Part shown: in pieces, positions 1-4,936 of the stretch
Layout: every line of letters starts with the position of its first letter
How positions within the stretch are numbered: the first letter of the stretch is position 1
Assembly: GCA_017622255.1 (NCBI GenBank)
Contig: JAGARL010000278.1
Location: 1 to 10,228 of the forward strand
DNA from: Methanocorpusculum sp.
GTDB lineage: Archaea > Halobacteriota > Methanomicrobia > Methanomicrobiales > Methanocorpusculaceae
Direction of reading: 5' to 3'
Length of the DNA stretch: 10,228 nucleotides
Notes under the pieces: generated by a model
The model's database searches: none
Told to the model about the DNA's origin: nothing
What the model saw: the letters and a program-made list of their open reading frames with translations, nothing else
Made by a program: the position numbers and the translations under genes

Positions 1-65
1 ACAGTTTCCAGCCGACGGCTTCACGGCGGGCTGCAATGAAGTTCTGGTAGATGCCGGGCTCCGCG
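1..65 (-). repeat. Gene-end repeat, copy A (C-terminal coding remnant)
   Basis: This stretch matches 5691-5755 at 57 of 65 positions by my hand alignment. On the minus strand both copies read as a protein tail, here ending PGIYQNFIAARREAVGWKL; the stop would lie just left of the window. Within the last 19 codons the two copies differ at five codons synonymously and at one codon with an amino-acid change (Y here, C in copy B). That pattern points to a true coding sequence that diverged under selection. To the right the similarity stops at about position 65 and the araC promoter begins, so the rest of the gene is missing. I do not recognise the protein family. It could be a leftover of a duplicated gene or an attachment-type repeat that copies a gene end. 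Confidence 0.6.
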
Positions 66-104
66 CCCCGCTCCACAACGTTCTTTTCGCTCCAAAAGAT
101 TCTA

Positions 105-113
105 TGGTATACT
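105..113 (+). promoter_or_regulatory. Extended -10 promoter for the AraC-family gene
   Basis: TGG followed directly by TATACT (108-113) is a good extended -10 element. The -35 region is weak (a TTCTTT-like string near 81-86). A start site near 120 would give a leader of about 25 bases with the strong AGGGGAGG ribosome binding site (131-138) in front of the ATG at 146. Confidence 0.55.
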
Positions 114-145
114 ATAAAAAACGAAAAACGAGGGGAGGAAACGCC

Positions 146-1135
146 ATGCTTCAACAGCCGCTGTCTGACGGCAGCATCCTGATGCGCGCCACCGAAGAAG
201 ACGGCACAGAAGGCTTTGTCCATGCGGTATGGCTCTTTCCCGGAGTGGGCCTCATGTTCATCGACATCCGGTCGGACCACTGGCCAAACGAAGAACTGGC
301 CGGGCCGAACGGCGCCCTTCAGGAAGGGGTACTGCTCCTCAACTACTCCGTGACCGGGAGCTGCAAAGCCCTTCTCGACAACGACAATTATGTGTTGCAA
401 AAGCAGGGAGACCTCTCCCTCTCCGGTCAGTTCGCGACCGAGGACTACTTTTATCCGGACGGCTACTACCAGGGGCTCGAGTTCTTCATAGACCCCTCGG
501 CAGCGGAAGAGGCTCTGGGCACCGGAGCTGACAGCGACATCCCAAACTGGTTCGGTCTTGACTTTCAGGCCTTCACGAAACGGTACGACGTCCGGGGCCG
601 CACGAAGATCGGCGCCTGTCCGCAGGCGTTTCGCCTTCTCCTCTCCGATCTGTGGGCGATGTACCCCTTCGGCGCGGAACCACCGGCTTTCTCCCCGGAG
701 ACGCTGGCGGTCCTGCGCGCGCAGACGCTCCGACTCCTCCAGATGCTCCTGTTCGACGCCTCCCCCTTCACCGCCACCCACCGGCCGATGTTCCGCTCGA
801 CACAGCTGCGGGTCGCGGAGCAGGCGGCGTGCATCCTGCGGGAAGACCTGCGCCGGGACTGGACCCTGCCGGAACTGGCGGTCAGACTCGGCGTCAGCGA
901 GTCGAGTCTCAAGCGCTACTTCCAGAGCGTCTACGACTGCAGTGTCGCGAAGTACCAGCGGAACGCCCGCATGGCACGGGCCGCGGAGCTGCTCCGCAGT
1001 CCGGACACCCGCGCCCTCTCGGTGCTCGACGTCGCCCTCGAGGTCGGGTACGAGAACCAGTCGAAGTTTGCGGCGGCGTTCAGGCGCATGTTCGGTGAAT
1101 CGCCCCTCGAATACAAAAAGAACGCTATATTATAA
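146..1135 (+). CDS. AraC-family transcriptional regulator
   Basis: Encodes 329 residues. The ATG at 146 is chosen because AGGGGAGG lies 7 bases upstream; an in-frame ATG at 104 lies upstream of and overlaps the -10 element and would add 14 unlikely Lys/Arg-rich residues. The last 110 residues or so form the double helix-turn-helix DNA-binding domain of the AraC/XylS family: first motif around TLPELAVRLGVSESSLKRYF, second around VLDVALEVGYENQSKFAAAF, then the typical RMFGESPLEYKK end. The N-terminal 200 residues are a probable ligand-sensing or dimerisation domain with no family I can name. It probably activates or represses a nearby or remote metabolic operon; no target is evident. The gene is GC-rich like the right part of the window. 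Its last 13 or so codons lie in a 103-bp repeat found again at 4178-4280. Confidence 0.93.
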   Translation: MLQQPLSDGSILMRATEEDGTEGFVHAVWLFPGVGLMFIDIRSDHWPNEELAGPNGALQEGVLLLNYSVTGSCKALLDNDNYVLQKQGDLSLSGQFATEDYFYPDGYYQGLEFFIDPSAAEEALGTGADSDIPNWFGLDFQAFTKRYDVRGRTKIGACPQAFRLLLSDLWAMYPFGAEPPAFSPETLAVLRAQTLRLLQMLLFDASPFTATHRPMFRSTQLRVAEQAACILREDLRRDWTLPELAVRLGVSESSLKRYFQSVYDCSVAKYQRNARMARAAELLRSPDTRALSVLDVALEVGYENQSKFAAAFRRMFGESPLEYKKNAIL

Positions 1136-1189
1136 TAGTATAGAAGAAGGACCTGTCCCCTTGCGGGAGCAGGTCCTTCTTGTGTTATG
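1087..1189 (+). repeat. Direct repeat, left copy: araC 3' end plus terminator
   Basis: Aligned by eye to 4178-4280 without gaps, with 7 differences in 103 bases; four of them fall in or next to the terminator loop. It includes the final araC codons (MFGESPLEYKKNAIL), the stop codon, the whole terminator hairpin, and the TTATG that holds the stop codon of the minus-strand gene to its right. Such a gene-end duplication is what integration at the 3' end of a gene leaves, because the incoming copy rebuilds the target gene. Confidence 0.9.
1144..1181 (+). terminator. Terminator hairpin after araC (left copy)
   Basis: The 5' arm at 1144-1160 pairs with the 3' arm at 1165-1181 around the loop TTGC. 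The stem is 17 positions with one C/A mismatch and one G-U pair. The T-tract is poor (CTTCTTGTGTT), so it acts through a long stem. It lies between convergent genes and may work in both directions. In the right copy of the repeat the same stem pairs without the mismatch. Confidence 0.7.
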
Positions 1190-1577
1190 GTTGCTGGCTG
1201 TCATCAATCCAAGCCTCTGCATAATCGATATCCATAGATACCTCTTTCACATAAGTCGCAAAGTCAATATATTTTCGCATATGTTCTGTTTGAAAAGTAT
1301 CTTGGTGATAGTTCTCTTCCAAAATGGTTGATAAACGGTTTCGCAACGCTGGAATCAATTCAGGTGCCTTTGTTTTTTCTGCAACATCTTCAAATACAGA
1401 ACTAAGCCAGTAAAACTCTTCATCAGTACAATCGTTTTGGAAGAACTCGATTGTCGAATCAATGTCTTTTGAGAGGATATCGGTCATTTCGGACCAGCAT
1501 TCTTCGATTCCAAAGTCATCTTCGGGATGAAGCTGCAGAAATCTGGCTATTACGTTTCTCAATGCTTCTTTATCCAT
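1185..1577 (-). CDS. Putative immunity protein for the EndoU toxin
   Basis: Encodes 130 residues, strongly acidic (for example HPEDDFGIEECWSEM and NDCTDEEFYW) and apparently mostly helical, with no signal peptide or membrane segment. I do not recognise a named family. The function is read from position: the ATG lies inside the last codons of the toxin gene (8-bp overlap, ATGGATAA) with a GGAGG site 6 bases upstream, so the two are translated together. A small acidic protein directly after a basic nuclease toxin is the standard immunity arrangement in polymorphic toxin systems, where it binds and blocks the toxin in the cytoplasm. Its stop codon TAA (1187-1185) lies within the left direct repeat, so the insertion junction supplied or preserved its end. 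Alternative: an unrelated hypothetical protein. Confidence 0.75.
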   Translation of the reverse strand: MDKEALRNVIARFLQLHPEDDFGIEECWSEMTDILSKDIDSTIEFFQNDCTDEEFYWLSSVFEDVAEKTKAPELIPALRNRLSTILEENYHQDTFQTEHMRKYIDFATYVKEVSMDIDYAEAWIDDSQQP

Positions 1578-2070
1578 GTTTTTTCCTCCGTTTCTTCAGA
1601 ACTGAGCTTTGGTCCGCATCGGGAAAGACCGTTGCGATTATTCCATGCCTTCTAATTATTCCAACTCGGACACCTTTATATACACCAAACACAGGTTTGC
1701 CGTCTGGGCTGTGGCGATTAGCCTTCAATCCTGCAACGTGTTCTCCTGCTCGGCGAATATCTTTTGTACTCCATGTTTTTGGAAACCAAACCTGTCCCAT
1801 GCTGTTTCGCTTCTTTTTATATTTATGGTTTGGAATGTTTCCCACTCTAACACCGTTTGAATAAGTCTTCTCAATATTGTAAGCAATGCCGTACTTGTCG
1901 AGCTGGTTCATTCCTGTTTGACCATGACCTCCACTCACCAGTCGGATTCTTTCACCTTTTTGGGAAGGCTTTGTATAACGCCCTTCGTTGGAGTGTACCA
2001 GCGCGAAATCACTGACACTTCTCGCGGAACCTTTTGTATTTAGATATCGGCCATTCTTGCTGGTCCCCAT
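1570..2070 (-). CDS. EndoU-type ribonuclease toxin domain protein
   Basis: Encodes 166 residues from the ATG at 2070. The sequence resembles the bacterial EndoU nuclease family (PF14436), RNA-cleaving toxins of CDI and other polymorphic toxin systems. Visible hallmarks are SGGHGQ (H49), NIPNH (H82), the WFPKTW block, GVYKGVRVGII (K132) and the closing ATVFPD. H49, H82 and K132 could be the His-His-Lys catalytic set; that assignment is inferred. The C-terminus is very basic (KKRRKKHG). The reading frame is open further upstream, but that part shadows DUF4417. The ATG at 2070 follows the DUF4417 stop by one base (TGATATG) with a GGGTGG site ahead of it; another ATG at 2100 would give 176 residues. 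There is no secretion domain or signal peptide of its own, which is odd for an interbacterial toxin. It may act with DUF4417, through a frameshifted fusion, or inside the cell. Confidence 0.82.
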   Translation of the reverse strand: MGTSKNGRYLNTKGSARSVSDFALVHSNEGRYTKPSQKGERIRLVSGGHGQTGMNQLDKYGIAYNIEKTYSNGVRVGNIPNHKYKKKRNSMGQVWFPKTWSTKDIRRAGEHVAGLKANRHSPDGKPVFGVYKGVRVGIIRRHGIIATVFPDADQSSVLKKRRKKHG

Positions 2071-2071
2071 A

Positions 2072-2749
2072 TCATACCACCCGCTTTCTGTTATGGACAT
2101 AAGTCGTCCAATCCGGCAGATGGTGAAACTTCGTGTACTTTTCGTACTGATTGAATATTTTGGGGTTGTAGGAACCGTATACAATAACATGAACCGGAGC
2201 CAGCTCCATAAGCATGGCATCGAGGCCGGCCTCCAAATAGTATTTATCTTCTCGTTTTCGGCTACACCCGTAGGTTCCAATCGAAACAATGCTATTTTTG
2301 GGAATACCACAAAATGCAGGGGCAGCATCAAACACCTGTTTGGTATATGTTCTCTCATCGCCCCATCGCACATTGGGAATCACATACTTTTCCTTTTGTT
2401 GCCAGTAATACCCTACAGAACGACTAACGCCAATATTGGCGATTTGTTCCCATAAAGGCATGTCCCTATATAGAGAGCAGTCTGGAGTCGACAAGATTTT
2501 AATTGTTTTCAATTCGTCATCATATGCTTGCGGTGTGCTGACCAAATGGCGAAAGACGGGGTCTTGCTCATAAAAAACCAGCATCTCTGACGAAGAATCA
2601 TTTAGCCTATCCCTTTTTGAGAACGGTACTGCCACAGTTGGTATGATCCATTCTTTTGGCCGTGCTAACTTTGGTATCTCTAAATCGCCTTCAAAAAAGG
2701 CTGTCTCGATCAGTTTGGAATTGAATCCATCATAAAATAAATTTGTCAT
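2072..2749 (-). CDS. DUF4417 domain protein
   Basis: Encodes 225 residues; AAAGGA lies 8 to 9 bases before the ATG. It resembles the DUF4417 family (PF14386), small proteins common in phages and mobile elements of Bacillota and of unknown function. Matching parts include the central LWEQIANIGVSRSVGYYWQQ, the VIPNVRWGDERTY stretch, GIPKNSIVSIGTYG, and the end MLMELAPVHVIVYGSY. The domain fills nearly the whole protein, so it looks complete rather than truncated. It is the first gene of a three-gene unit: its TGA stop is one base from the toxin ATG, in the +1 frame relative to it. Possible roles are an adaptor, carrier or regulator of the toxin; none is proven. The upstream control region (2792-2867) is unusually rich in dyads. 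Confidence 0.8.
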   Translation of the reverse strand: MTNLFYDGFNSKLIETAFFEGDLEIPKLARPKEWIIPTVAVPFSKRDRLNDSSSEMLVFYEQDPVFRHLVSTPQAYDDELKTIKILSTPDCSLYRDMPLWEQIANIGVSRSVGYYWQQKEKYVIPNVRWGDERTYTKQVFDAAPAFCGIPKNSIVSIGTYGCSRKREDKYYLEAGLDAMLMELAPVHVIVYGSYNPKIFNQYEKYTKFHHLPDWTTYVHNRKRVV

Positions 2750-2791
2750 TAAGATATCCTTTCTGCGCTCTAAGCGCCAATAGATAAATTT

Positions 2792-2810
2792 GTCGATGTG
2801 TCACATCGAC
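2792..2810. promoter_or_regulatory. Perfect 9-1-9 dyad, candidate operator
   Basis: GTCGATGTG, one central base, CACATCGAC: a 19-bp perfect palindrome. It lies in the leader of the DUF4417-toxin unit and covers most of the -35 hexamer of the plus-strand promoter (2806-2811). It may be a binding site for a dimeric repressor or, in the minus-strand transcript, a hairpin. A second short dyad (GCGCT, 3 bases, AGCGC; 2765-2777) lies between it and the DUF4417 start codon. Confidence 0.55.
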
Positions 2811-2834
2811 ATGCGAATCTGGATATGCTATAAT
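2806..2834 (+). promoter_or_regulatory. Strong plus-strand promoter inside the cassette
   Basis: TCGACA (2806-2811), a 17-base spacer, then a perfect TATAAT (2829-2834) preceded by TGC, giving an extended -10. Start expected near 2841. No convincing plus-strand gene follows; a hairpin with a T-tract ends the predicted transcript near 2926. Confidence 0.6.
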
Positions 2835-2867
2835 GACATTGCATCTGTTGGGTATCATAGCATATCC
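2821..2867. repeat. 11-bp inverted repeat carrying two facing -10 elements
   Basis: GGATATGCTAT (2821-2831) and ATAGCATATCC (2857-2867) are exact inverted copies 25 bases apart. The left arm overlaps the plus-strand TATAAT. The right arm, read on the minus strand, gives TGC followed by TATGAT (2859-2854), an extended -10 for the DUF4417-toxin unit, with a start near 2847 and no good -35. The two promoters therefore face each other and would start within a few bases of one another. Confidence 0.65.
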
Positions 2868-2926
2868 AACCTTGTGAAAAGCATTTCGTCTGTTGTTGCA
2901 GCAACGTTCGATATGCTTTTTCTTTT
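2841..2926 (+). ncRNA. Candidate small RNA of about 85 nt
   Basis: Predicted only from a strong promoter ending at 2834 and a terminator-like hairpin at 2877-2920 followed by a T-rich tract. It holds no convincing reading frame. It covers the 5' edge of the facing minus-strand transcript and stops before the end of the Fic gene. It may be a regulatory RNA for the toxin unit, or its transcription may simply interfere with the opposing promoter. Confidence 0.3.
2877..2926 (+). terminator. Plus-strand intrinsic terminator in the cassette
   Basis: AAAAGCAT (2877-2884) pairs with ATGCTTTT (2913-2920); inside it GTTG/CAAC and TCG/CGA can also pair. TCTTTTTATT follows on the plus strand. On the minus strand the hairpin is preceded by an A-rich run and is not followed by T, so it mainly serves plus-strand transcription. 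Confidence 0.5.
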
Positions 2927-2966
2927 TATTCTAACAAAGGCCTCGCCTCCTTTTCTAATAAAGCAA

Positions 2967-4061
2967 CTAAGCGCGAATGATACTAAGAAGCCCTAAGTAG
3001 AAGTACGTCCTGTTTCTTCCTTTTGTGTCCGTAAACAGTAGTTTGCTTTCTACGAGTTGCCCTAAATAGCGGTTCACGCTGGTTGTGGGTATATTTGTCA
3101 CTTCAGAAATCTGTTTCGCTGTTGTAATTGGATACTGGTAAAGAGCATCGATAACATCTACCATGTTTGATGAACGCGAGATATTACATGCTTTTTCCTT
3201 ATCTTTGCTATAAAGATCATTGATCTCTGAAATAATTTGAATATACTTGTCACACTGTTTTATTACTGTTGTCAGGAAGAATTTTATCCATTCATTCCAG
3301 TCTCCTTGTATTCTGATATTGTTAAGGAGAATGTAGTATTGAAGTTTATCTCGCTCCAGGGCTTCGCTAATAAAGAAACATGGCAGTTCAATTTGGTTTT
3401 GTGAAAACAAATACATTGGAATAAGCATCCTGCCCACGCGACCGTTTCCATCCATAAAAGGATGAATGGTTTCGAATTGAGCATGAATGATGGCTGTTCG
3501 AACAAGAGGGCGATACGTATCATCCGTACTGTTCATATAGTCGATCAAATTGTTCATCAATGCTGGGACATCTTCCGGAACAGGGGGAACAAATGTGATC
3601 GCATGCGTTTTGTCGTTTTTGCCGATATAGTTTTGCTCGGTTCGATATTCCCCAACACAAGAGGGCTTTCGAACATTCCCCTGCATCAACACATTATGAA
3701 TATTAAAAAAGAAATCATCTGAGAATTTCTCTTTACTTAATATTTCAAGACCTCTTATTGTTGCCAAATAATAGTTTTTGACTTCATTCAAGTTTTTATC
3801 GCGATCATTCGGAGAAATTTGGTTCACTAGTACACCATCCAGAGTCGCTTGTGTTCCCTCTAACTGGGAGGACGCGAGCGCTTCTTTTTGTTGCAAAGTC
3901 GGCATAAACCATGCACTGTCGATTTTGCTGTCTTTGATTTTTTCTTTATAAACTTCGAGTTTGGCAGTAGCATCAATTAGTTCTTCCATAAAATATGATT
4001 GATCTATTGCTCCTTTATCAAGTGGCAAATAGTTTGCGCGATATGCCTCCGTCATGCTCAT
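2967..4061 (-). CDS. Fic family protein (class II AMP-transferase) with C-terminal winged helix
   Basis: Encodes 364 residues. Fic enzymes transfer AMP (sometimes another group) from a nucleotide to a hydroxyl on a target protein. The complete core motif HPFMDGNGRVGR lies at residues 200-211, with H200 as catalytic base. SSQLEG (64-69) matches the inhibitory helix motif [S/T]xxxE[G/N] placed N-terminal to the core, which marks class II (self-inhibited) Fic proteins. The ITFVPPVPEDV stretch (155-165) is typical of the Fic_N/Fic arrangement. The end (about 298-355) looks like a winged helix (TTAKQISEVTNIPTTSVNRYL), suggesting DNA binding or regulation. AAGGAG lies 3 bases before the ATG at 4061 and 9 before another ATG at 4055, so the true start may be 4055. 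It has its own promoter, lies upstream of the DUF4417-toxin unit, and shares its low GC. The target protein is unknown. Confidence 0.93.
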   Translation of the reverse strand: MSMTEAYRANYLPLDKGAIDQSYFMEELIDATAKLEVYKEKIKDSKIDSAWFMPTLQQKEALASSQLEGTQATLDGVLVNQISPNDRDKNLNEVKNYYLATIRGLEILSKEKFSDDFFFNIHNVLMQGNVRKPSCVGEYRTEQNYIGKNDKTHAITFVPPVPEDVPALMNNLIDYMNSTDDTYRPLVRTAIIHAQFETIHPFMDGNGRVGRMLIPMYLFSQNQIELPCFFISEALERDKLQYYILLNNIRIQGDWNEWIKFFLTTVIKQCDKYIQIISEINDLYSKDKEKACNISRSSNMVDVIDALYQYPITTAKQISEVTNIPTTSVNRYLGQLVESKLLFTDTKGRNRTYFYLGLLSIIRA

Positions 4062-4080
4062 ACACTCCTTTTCAGCCTAC

Positions 4081-4109
4081 ACAATAGCAAAAATACATCC
4101 ATTTGTCAA
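4081..4109 (-). promoter_or_regulatory. Promoter of the Fic gene
   Basis: Read on the minus strand: consensus TTGACA (4109-4104), a 17-base spacer, then TATTGT (4086-4081). The start is expected near 4074, leaving a leader of about 13 bases that contains AAGGAG. Confidence 0.75.
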
Positions 4110-4144
4110 CGCATTTGGTTCTATTATCGTTATTTTTTCTATTT

Positions 4145-4174
4145 TAGAGCCAATTCGAATTGTATCTGGCTCTA
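4145..4174. repeat. 8-bp inverted repeat next to the right cassette end
   Basis: TAGAGCCA (4145-4152) and TGGCTCTA (4167-4174) enclose 14 bases; a smaller palindrome AATTCGAATT (4152-4161) overlaps the left arm and the spacer. It stops 3 bases before the right direct repeat begins and lies upstream of the Fic promoter. It could be a recombinase arm site, an operator, or a chance structure. I found no matching copy at the left end. Confidence 0.45.
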
Positions 4175-4177
4175 TTT

Positions 4178-4280
4178 CATGTTCGATAATTCGCCCCTCG
4201 AATACAAAAAGAACGCTATATTATAATAGTATAGAAGAAGGACCTGTTCCCCGTCGGGAGCAGGTCCTTCTTGTGTTATG
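4178..4280 (+). repeat. Direct repeat, right copy: araC 3' end plus terminator
   Basis: Second copy of 1087-1189. It encodes MFDNSPLEYKKNAIL and a stop, detached from any araC body, so it is a remnant of the original gene end. The hairpin here pairs perfectly. The upstream ten or so bases have drifted (GDN-type changes) while the rest is nearly identical to the left copy. Confidence 0.9.
4235..4272. terminator. Terminator hairpin (right copy)
   Basis: A 17-bp stem (4235-4251 with 4256-4272, one G-U pair, no mismatch) around the loop CGTC. It lies downstream of the minus-strand small gene and probably ended both araC and that gene before the cassette arrived. Confidence 0.7.
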
Positions 4281-4309
4281 CGGCAAACGCTTTCGCGTGT
4301 TGCTTTTGG

Positions 4310-4447
4310 TTATGCTTCTTTCGGAGCTTCGACAGGGGCTGCGCCTTTCAGCATGCCGTACTTCGTGAGCGGTTTTCTGAGGACCGCGTACCCGATGGTG
4401 ACGCCGATTTCTTTCCCGCTCCATTTTGTTGGCATAAGCTTTGACAT
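4310..4447 (-). CDS. Small hypothetical protein, 45 residues
   Basis: The frame runs ATG (4447) to TAA (4310) and encodes MSKLMPTKWSGKEIG, then VTIGYAVLRKPLTKYGMLKG and a short AAPVEAPKEA tail. An AGGAG site lies about 11 bases before the ATG. Third codon positions are rich in G and C, as in the host-like genes, and the gene ends just before a terminator. It is basic, with no signal peptide or clear membrane helix. I do not recognise a family. A longer plus-strand frame across the same bases (4278-4496) has no ribosome site and looks like a shadow. Transcription would start in the dyad-rich stretch near 4460-4530; no promoter there is convincing. Confidence 0.6.
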   Translation of the reverse strand: MSKLMPTKWSGKEIGVTIGYAVLRKPLTKYGMLKGAAPVEAPKEA

Positions 4448-4553
4448 GTGTATTCACTCTCCTGATGACGTTTTTATCAGCAAATGCGTTAATTAGCATA
4501 AGCTAACTACACTATATAGTAATAGAATGGGTGCGATTTGTCTGCTCCTGCCA

Positions 4554-4596
4554 GCCCGTTTGGCTCCAAAAAGGTCAGCCGAAACGGGCATTTTTT
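4554..4596 (+). terminator. Orphan plus-strand intrinsic terminator
   Basis: GCCCGTTTGGCT (4554-4565) pairs with AGCC, a bulged G, then AAACGGGC (4577-4589), followed by A and six T. It is a strong terminator with no plus-strand gene ahead of it since araC. It may close a short untranslated RNA starting near the ACTATATAGT string at 4511-4520, or be a remnant of a lost gene. Confidence 0.6.
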
Positions 4597-4936
4597 GCCG
4601 AATTTTACCTTAAAATATATCGGTCAATCGCCAAATATCTGTCAGATTGTATTGCAACCCTCCAAAAACCAAACAACTTTTCGAACAAATGCTCTTGCAC
4701 ATTTCACATTGACCCACCCCCGGTCGCATGGTAAACTCCCTTCCCGTCAGATGGTGTTTTGCACAAAACACGGCCCGCAAATTTATGCAAAAGATACAAC
4801 ACTTCACTATCCAGCTTCTCTCTTGTTAACCACGGCCGCGTTTTCAGACAGTAACCCAAATGCAAAAAGTAAAGAGAAGCATAGATCCATGAACCAAACA
4901 CATGGCGCAAAACACCCTGTGAAAGGAGCATGAAAT
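4597..4936 (+). other. Non-coding stretch and long leader of the lysozyme-like gene
   Basis: About 340 bases without a convincing gene. The first part (to 4705) is AT-rich with nothing I can name. A promoter lies at 4709-4737, giving a leader of about 190 bases before the ATG at 4937. The leader holds a 7-bp hairpin with loop GCAC (GTGTTTT/AAAACAC, 4754-4771) and a small CCATG/CATGG pair near 4889-4907. No known riboswitch pattern could be made out. Confidence 0.5.
4709..4737 (+). promoter_or_regulatory. Promoter of the lysozyme-like gene
   Basis: TTGACC (4709-4714), a 17-base spacer, then TAAACT (4732-4737) preceded by TGG, which adds an extended -10. Start expected near 4744. Confidence 0.65.

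Larger units (their letters stand above)
1087..4280. mobile_element. Putative integrated cassette: Fic, DUF4417, EndoU toxin, immunity
   Basis: A 3.1-kb block bounded by 103-bp direct repeats of the araC 3' end (repeat offset 3091 bp). All four genes inside read leftward and are clearly AT-richer than araC, the pyrophosphatase or the radical SAM gene. Removing one repeat plus the interior would leave araC, its terminator and the small gene at 4310-4447 facing each other, a simple ancestral arrangement. No integrase, transposase, relaxase or terminal inverted repeat is visible, so movement would need an enzyme supplied elsewhere or homologous recombination between gene-end repeats. The bounds are observed; calling it mobile is inference. 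Confidence 0.55.

Noticed and set aside
558..1331. A 257-codon plus-strand frame overlapping araC
   Set aside because: An Arg/Ser-rich out-of-frame shadow; the AraC frame has the two helix-turn-helix motifs.
2790..2996. A 68-codon plus-strand frame between the Fic and DUF4417 genes
   Set aside because: Its ATG lies upstream of the predicted transcript start, there is no ribosome site, and the frame runs through a terminator hairpin into the Fic 3' end.
1087..4280. Integrase, transposase or insertion sequence in the cassette
   Set aside because: All reading frames in the block are accounted for by Fic, DUF4417, EndoU and the acidic protein; no recombinase motif and no short target duplication of IS type were seen.
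4278..4496. A 72-codon plus-strand frame opposite the small gene
   Set aside because: No ribosome site; the minus-strand frame has an AGGAG site and host-like codon use.
4745..4936. A c-di-GMP or c-di-AMP riboswitch in the lysozyme-gene leader
   Set aside because: I could not find the conserved core strings of either class; only simple hairpins are visible.
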